From Amoebophrya sp. A120 (taxonomy: Eukaryota > Sar > Dinophyceae > Syndiniales > Amoebophryaceae), in assembly GCA_905178155.1 (NCBI GenBank), contig CAJINV010000003.1, forward strand, positions 8,597,097 to 8,661,096: DNA of 64,000 nucleotides, read 5' to 3'. The number at the start of each line of letters is the position of its first letter. Within the stretch, counting starts at the first letter, position 1. The notes under the pieces were generated by a model. It ran no database searches and was not told where the DNA came from. It saw only the letters and a list, made by a program, of their open reading frames with translations. The position numbers and the translations under genes are program-made. Below are positions 58,166-64,000 of the stretch, piece after piece.

Positions 58166-58429
58166 ATCCACGCGGCGTGCGCCGCGTGGGAAAAAGTATA
58201 TACATCACTCAGGTTCGCTGCAATTGCTTTCAAATCAAAGCGCATGGCTCGCCACCCTCTGATAGAATTAATAGCCGGAAAACATCCCCGAAGGCCTTCG
58301 AGGCGTGGCAGCGCGGGAATTTCGCAAACGCGGCGCGCGTGCGCGCATGGGTCACAAGTGGCCTGCCTTCTGTTTGGAAAAATTTTTGAGAAACAAGGGG
58401 CCTGCCTCCCGTCGAGAAACGTACGGGGC

Positions 58430-58830
58430 GAAGAGTCCGCGACTTCTCACTTCGGGAAAATTTTCACTTTGTCCTCGAAAATCGGACTCGGAGCCAAAAA
58501 GTGCGCGCTTCCTTGGAAACATGAGAAGTCACTGACCTCCAACTTCTGGAAAGTTTTCATTCTGGAAGCCGCTGACTTCTCCTTGCTGGAGAGATTTCAT
58601 TCTGGAAAAGTGAAACACTTCCGAAAAGTTTGCTTTCCATTTGGAAAAGTGAGGAGTCGCTGCCTTCTCACTGCGTTTCTCGATGGCCTTCGAAAAACGG
58701 AGTGAGAAGTCAGTGACTAACTTCTCACTTTTGAAAAATTCTCACTCTGGAATCGGAGTCGCGTTCACTCTTCCCAGAGTGACAATTTTCGAAAAGTGCG
58801 AACTCAGTGACTTCTCGCTCCGTTTCGCGA
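58430..58830. repeat. Diverged repeats of GAAGTCACTGACTTCTCACT
   Basis: Words such as AGTGAGAAGTCAGTGACTTC and TTTCATTCTGGAA recur about every 40-60 bp in both orientations, giving many small hairpins. Confidence 0.65.
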
Positions 58831-59054
58831 AGGCCTTCGAGCTCCCGAGGCGCAGAATCGCGAGGGAAATGCGCGAAGCATCTAAACGCGAGCGATACCC
58901 AGTCGGGCTCTTTTCACACGGCGAAAAGCGTCCGACTGGCGCCGGCGCCTCTGCTAAAAAGGGTGCGCCTTCGCTTTGCGTCAGCCGGAACTTCATCACG
59001 AGCCGGGCGCAGTTTGAGTCAATGCTGAAGCCTTTTGCTTGTGTTTAAACTACA

Positions 59055-59510
59055 ACGCAAAGTTAGCAAAACCTTCAGAAGAAAGCTTCAGAAGGTTTTG
59101 AAAGCCTAATCTTCAGAAGCTCTTCAGGAAGATTTTTTGCCCTTCAGAAGGTCAAAAAAAGTTGCGCCATTTTTTTCGCGTTTTTTGATAGAAAGCGGCA
59201 ACTTTCGTTTTCCACCTTCAGAAGGTTTTGAAAAAACGACCTTCAGAAGGCCAAAACCTTCAAGAAGGTCAAGAATTATTTTTGGCAAACCTTCAGAAGG
59301 TTTTTTGGGCCAAAAATCTTCTGAAGGTTACAACGCACCTACTGAAGGTATGAGTCTTCTGAAGGTTTTCGAAAAAGGCGAAACTTGGGCAATTCAGGAC
59401 CTGACTCCGTTTCAGTTTTGCGCGTCAAAAAAAGTGCCGACGTTTGGATCTTCTTCTGAAGGTTTTCTGATTCTTCTGAAGATTCTTCAGAAGGTTTTTC
59501 TTCTGAAGGA
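59055..59510. repeat. AACCTTCAGAAGG palindromic repeat cluster
   Basis: About 20 copies of CCTTCAGAAGG or CTTCTGAAGG, itself a near-palindrome, at irregular spacing of 10-40 bp. Confidence 0.85.
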
Positions 59511-59619
59511 TGTTATGACTTTTTCCCTTATAGCCCTTCAATTTATTATTTATATAGACGCGGGAAAGGTGGAAAATGCCCGAAAGCACTGAAATCGTGA
59601 AGCACTTTATCACCCCCCG

Positions 59620-59930
59620 CGTACCCTTATCCGAAACCACTCCAGGGATACTTACCCTTATCCGAAACCACTCCAGGGATACCCTTATCCGAAACCACTC
59701 CAGGGATACCCTTACCCGAAGCCACCCCAGGGATACCCTTACCCGAAACCTCTCCAGGGATACCCTTACCCGAAACCACTCCAGGGATACCGTTACCCGA
59801 AGCCTCTCCAGGGATACCCCTACCCGAAACCACTCAAGAGCCCCCCGGTTTCCCGGTTTACCCGAAACCACTTCAGGGCTTCCCGGTTTCCCGGTTTCTG
59901 TATACTTATTCCCGGTTTCCCGGGAACCCG
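59620..59930. repeat. Tandem repeat, 21-24 bp unit (ACCCGAAACCACTCCAGGGAT)
   Basis: About nine tandem copies of CCCTTACCCGAAACCACTCC followed by AGGGATA at 59625-59835. They then decay into GGTTTCCCGG repeats. The GVVSGKGIPGE-like frames on the minus strand are by-products. Confidence 0.9.
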
Positions 59931-60442
59931 GAGTATCATATACATACTTAGACGAGCTGGAAGCTTTGGCTTTAATTTGCCGTGTGGCATTTCAGGTTTC
60001 CCGGCTATATATTCGCGATCGCGATTGATATAAAAATAAAAACGAGTCGCGTATGTTATATACTTTTGGCAAGATGAAGATTTGCTTCTTGTATAAAGCA
60101 TTCCTATAAAACAAAATGAGTCGACGTCAACCTGCTCCTCCTCGACACCAAAACGCTGGCTGTTGCGTCTGGCCGCACCCCGCAAAGCCCACCCCCCTTT
60201 CCCGATACAATCCTTGCTGAAGCAAATCTATCAACGCGTACTCCTAAGCTATTTTTCCCCTTCGTAAGTTTATGAATGCAGAATATCCGCGAGCGCGCTC
60301 TGGCCTTTTCAAACGTCACAGTCTCAAGTGCAGCAGATTATGTCCTCTGAAACTGAAAGTGAAAGAGAAACCTACGAAGTTTTAAACTTAAACCAACATA
60401 AGCAACTGCTGCTTTTACTTTTAGAACAAGCAGTGAAACCAC

Positions 60443-60486
60443 GCCCACCCGCGGCTTGCTAGTTCACAAGCAAGCCGCGGGTGGGC
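60443..60486. repeat. Perfect 18 bp-arm hairpin
   Basis: GCCCACCCGCGGCTTGCT, an 8 nt loop, then the exact inverse. It lies about 150 bp past the last supported coding sequence of the neighbouring minus-strand gene, so a transcript-end role is conceivable but unproven. Confidence 0.7.
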
Positions 60487-60638
60487 TGTGCACTGCTTCC
60501 AAGATCCCAGCCGGTTTGAAAACCAAACGAATGAAGAGTTGCTGGTTGGTGCAAGCAAAAGCAGCAGATGCTTCGGCTTGGAATTAATTATGTTATTCTT
60601 CTTGATCTTCTACTCCTTGATGTTGATCTCGGTCGTTT

Positions 60639-61642
60639 TCAAATTTCACAATATGCATGGAAGATGACAAAAAAAGCACCAGCTGAGAACTGTGCCATCT
60701 CAGCAAGCCATACGTGCCAGTCGCCGTAGTTGCCCGAGGCGGAGCTCGCGCTCCCGTCCGCGACCGACCCTGGTCGCCGCAACGGATCGCACAGCGCGTT
60801 CCTTGGCATTTTCAACAACGCGCTCTGCACGCAGGACAAAAGCCGGTACGATCCTGCTCCCTGTTGCCTCTGCTGCCCCTTCGCTTCGTTGGTAGTTCGC
60901 GGGCAAAATATAGCGGAAAGCTGCTTCGCCGGAATTTCGCCGGGCTCGTCAGAATCAATATCGGGTTCGAAAAGTCTGCTCGACAGATCGCCGAAGATGG
61001 ATTCGCCTAGGCACACCGGGCCGATACCCGAATCCGCGTGGGAGCCTCCTTGTAAGTAGTACCATTCAAGCCCACGCGCAATTCTCGTTAGCTCCGTAAA
61101 GGCTCCTATGTTCTCCGTCATAAAGACCACCGCAATCGCCTCCAATATCAAGTCGCCTGCACTCTCGGTGTAGACTCGTTGCTTTCCCGTTGCGTCACTC
61201 GCCGGCGAAGCACGGTACTGGGTCCAAAATGTCTCCATTTTTTTCTCATCCGCAAAGAGCGCATCGCACATGACAGGTCTCCCCGAAGCTGCCGCCGGGG
61301 CATTTGCGGGTCTCTTTTTTATGGATCCAAACACCGAGCTGAATGTCATTGCCATGTGCAGCACATCACCGAGCTCCGTCCATCGCAAAGCGCTGGGGTC
61401 ATCGCGCGGGGGGGGAGCCGCTCTAAGCTGAAGCGCGAAGGCGAAAACCACGTTTCGCACGTGCGACTTTGCTAGTGCTAGATCCTTTGCGCTAGTAACG
61501 TACTGTGGGTTTTCAACAGTTTTGCACTCTTCTTCCAGACGCTTATCTATACTCCGAAAGGACTCGTCCTCTTTCCTGTCGGCCCTTTTCTGTTCTTCCG
61601 TCCTCGCAGAAAGTTCATCATCGTCGTTATGAACAAAGCCTC
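60639..61642 (-). CDS. Hypothetical protein, 3' exon of the 63470-60660 gene
   Basis: Open for about 330 codons from an acceptor TCTGAG/GC near 61644. It starts HNDDDELSARTEEQKRADRK, continues RWTELGDVLHMAMTFSSVFG and DLILEAIAVVFMTENIGAF, and ends in GDWHVWLAEMAQFSAGAFF before a stop or a donor GTCATC near 60680. No recognised family. The intron upstream contains a 650 bp inverted-repeat element. Confidence 0.6.
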
Positions 61643-61685
61643 AGAATGGAAATTCTCAAAGTGGAAATAATTTGTGATGCATGAA

Positions 61686-62335
61686 TATAACCCGCTCAGG
61701 AATTAAATTCAGCGATATTTTGAAAAAAAGCGAGCCGCTATTTCTCAAATCGTCGCCATTTAAAGTCGCTACTTCAAAGCCCAGCTCTTAAGCTAGCTGG
61801 TCCGAAGGTCTTCCAGTTCTCTTGTTGATGTGTCCCTAAACGGTAAGTCCGCCGGTGGTATGGCGAAGGTGCCGGCGCGGTTTCGATCTTTGGAAAGGCA
61901 ACACTTTATACAAGAGAAGAGCAAGCTTTTTCTGCAAGAAAACCTGGATGAGGAAGCACCCCCCCTCCAGGGGGGGCGTTAACATCTGAAATCAATCGAC
62001 CTCATACCGCCGTGGGAAGGGTCCAAGAATGGACCCAAAAACCCGGCCCGTTTCTGCCGGATCCGGAAAAGTAGTTTTTTCACAGGTCCGAAAGGAAAAA
62101 GAGACCCCGCACCGTCGTGGTTAGCTTTTCAAAATCTCCAAAAGTGCGCTTTTTTTGTTATATTTTAGGTTTTTTCACAGGTCCGAGAGCTCCGAGGACC
62201 AGCATAGCACGCGGATCAACTTTCCAATTTGATCAAAATTGGCGATGGTTGTTTTTTTCGGTTTCAAAGACGAAAAAGGAAAGCAGTTGCTTTTTTTTCA
62301 AACTCGTGCTGAATTTAATACCTGAGCGGGTTATA
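61686..62335 (-). mobile_element. 650 bp inverted-repeat element within an intron
   Basis: The arms 61686-61713 and 62308-62335 are inverted copies of TATAACCCGCTCAGG(A/T)ATT and following bases, with one or two mismatches over 28 bp. It lies between the exons at 62586 and 61644. The interior holds two direct copies of TTTTTTCACAGGTCCGA about 95 bp apart. Confidence 0.7.
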
Positions 62336-62585
62336 ATGAAATGCGACACCAGAAAGACTGTAGTATTGCTATTGCAGAGAACGCAATGGAGGCCGACGAT
62401 TGTGCTTCTACGGGTCCAGAATTGGGCCGCTGATTAGCACGAGAGAAGGGCACCCCTTTGCCGAACTAGCATGACAGACACGCTTTGAGTGCCCGGGAAA
62501 TTTGTTATGCGCCGACTAGAAATGGTGCTTCAACTGGAGTCGTTTATTTGCATTATGCAAATTATTCACTTTGAGGATTTTCAAC

Positions 62586-62868
62586 CTGAGGCTTTCATAA
62601 TCGTCCGAGAAGACCGAATTCCGAGGCACCGCCAGCTTTTGCCAAAGGGCCTTGGGCCCCGAGACGAGCTTGGCTAGCTCGACTTGCAATGCTTCGAACT
62701 TTGTCGTCGTGCTAGCAGCACCGGTTTCTTCCCCGGAGGTGTGCGGTAGCAGGTCTTCTAAAAGCACGCTCGCGACTAGCGCCAGTGCGTGCCGGGGCTC
62801 CAAGGGGCAGCGCCAGGTACTCGCGCGGTTGTCCAGGGAGAGTCGGTTCGTAGTTTCCTCGCGCCGGG
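62586..62868 (-). CDS. Hypothetical protein, middle exon of the 63470-60660 gene
   Basis: Reads NRASTWRCPLEPRHALALVA to SVFSDDYESLR and ends at a donor-like CTCAG/GTTGAA at 62586. It lies between two inverted-repeat introns. Its 5' edge is not settled because the adjacent element's terminal repeat is also open in this frame. Confidence 0.5.
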
Positions 62869-63107
62869 GTATGGAAGTGCACAACTCCCCCTCCCCCTCA
62901 TTTGTCGTGCAAAATACCCAATCCAACCTTTCGTTTGCCTCGTGGCACTCTTTGCATGACAACTTTTGGTAGTCCAAATAGCACTACACTCCAGTGCAAA
63001 TTTGTCATGCAAAACCGGCATTCTTACTCCTGATGCTCATGCTTCTTGTGCTGCCGTTTATACTATACAAATGAGGGGGAGGGGGGCTTGTGCACTGTCT
63101 GTCATAC
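62869..63107 (-). mobile_element. 239 bp inverted-repeat intron
   Basis: On the minus strand it starts GTATGACAGACAGTGCAC and ends GTGCACTTCCATAC. The arms share TCCCCCTCATTTGT and extend about 35 bp with small mismatches. This is the smallest member of the inverted-repeat intron set, with the same GTATG...CATA(C) edges as the larger ones. Confidence 0.65.
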
Positions 63108-63470
63108 GGGGGCGGAGATCTCGACCGACTTGTCCGAGATCGGACAAGAGCACTGGTCTGGGAAAGAATGCAGGCTCCGTAATACAACAGGGGGAAGAAT
63201 CTTGCTGATTTGCGTTGCACATCTCGACACTCGTGCGCTTGAGGCAGTTCACCGCCTGGCAGCTGGCGGCGGTAGTCCCTCCAGCCTTGTGACTCGCAGG
63301 GCGATGCACACACCGAAAAATGGGGCTACCCATCTGACAAGCGAAGTCGGTCTTTGTCGGATCACCCAGCTTGTGATATAGTGACCCACGCAAGCACTCC
63401 GAAACAGGCATTGCCCGGCAATCACACTGGCCCGGCCGGTCTTGGTTGTCTATGGAAGCGCCAGGCTCGA
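63108..63470 (-). CDS. Hypothetical cysteine-rich protein exon
   Basis: Reads PGASIDNQDRPGQCDCRAM to SDLGQVGRDLRPR. It has ten cysteines in about 100 residues (QCDCRAMPVSECL, FACQMG, RCVH, CQAVNC, EMCNAN, SPCC), suggesting a disulfide-rich extracellular segment. Upstream the frame stays open through a hydrophobic run (LCLLCALPALFFV), which could be a signal peptide, but no ATG was found, so the start is unknown. Confidence 0.5.
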
Positions 63471-63759
63471 AATTGACAAAGTTGAAATCAAATAATTTGT
63501 CATGATGCACGAAAAACAGAGCCGGGAGAGCGCAAAGTAGACAAAGCGCTTGTATTGGGGACTGGGCAAAAATAAATGAGGCCGATTGTAAGCCTGTTTG
63601 GGGTCCTCGTTGGCAAAGGAGCTACGATGACGAATGAGAAAAGAGCCAAACAGCGTGACAGACTGGATTTAGGTGCTCCCAGAACTTGCCGCGCGCCATT
63701 GATTGATAGTCATATCTACAAGATCTTTGCAAGACTTGCGAATAATTCAAAATGCTCAA

Positions 63760-63880
63760 GAGTTCAAGAGTTCAGTGCATCTTTTGAGTTCGGTTCACCC
63801 TTTGAGTTCAGTTCACCACTTGAGTTCAATTCACAACTTGAGTTCAGTTCACTATTTAAATTCAGATATCTTCAAGTCAT
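63760..63880. repeat. Tandem repeat, about 20 bp unit (TTGAGTTCAGTTCACCA)
   Basis: About six imperfect copies of TTGAGTTCAGTTCAC near the window end, continuing into AT-rich DNA. Confidence 0.8.
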
Positions 63881-64000
63881 AATCTCATATTCAAAAGCTT
63901 CGAATCTCAATTCTCAATCTCAAATCATAATCGAATCATCTCAAAAATCGCAACTTCTTATCTCATCTTGGAATCATCAACATCTTATCCTATCTTAAAA

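Overview
The window reads as nuclear DNA of a protist with intron-rich genes, most likely an alveolate of the dinoflagellate kind. I see no bacterial operons, Shine-Dalgarno sites or compact prokaryotic layout. Coding segments are broken by GT-AG and some GC-AG introns. Many introns are only about 40-52 bp, and these make exons look frameshifted when read straight through. Nearly every convincing exon lies on the minus strand, as in the long one-way gene arrays of dinoflagellates. Several long introns have terminal inverted repeats and behave like DNA transposons that became introns ('introner elements', reported in the syndinian dinoflagellate Amoebophrya). The taxonomic call is an inference; no marker gene was recognised.

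Layout on the minus strand, high to low coordinates: a gene at 63470-60660 with two short inverted-repeat introns; large exons at 56003-54575; a membrane-anchored protein at 53622-50904; gene E at 47012-34147, split by an 8.6 kb inverted-repeat intron that hosts a LINE retrotransposon and by a 1.2 kb inverted-repeat intron; a palindromic minisatellite at 32520-33370; gene B at 31967-4302. Gene B is split by a 23.5 kb intron (29104-5579) with 265 bp terminal inverted repeats and an apparent target-site duplication. Inside that intron lie gene C (28196-27131), a many-exon gene D/A (26275-12442), a second inverted-repeat intron (25343-23840), an antisense tyrosine recombinase (16321-17238, plus strand) and a separate 1.95 kb inverted-repeat element (10312-12260). 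A further gene with an assembly gap lies at 2542-1.

Apart from the LINE (endonuclease, reverse transcriptase, RNase H) and the tyrosine recombinase, I could not assign any protein to a known family. They are described as hypothetical with their visible features. Much of the rest is GC-rich islands, minisatellites, hairpins and low-complexity DNA.
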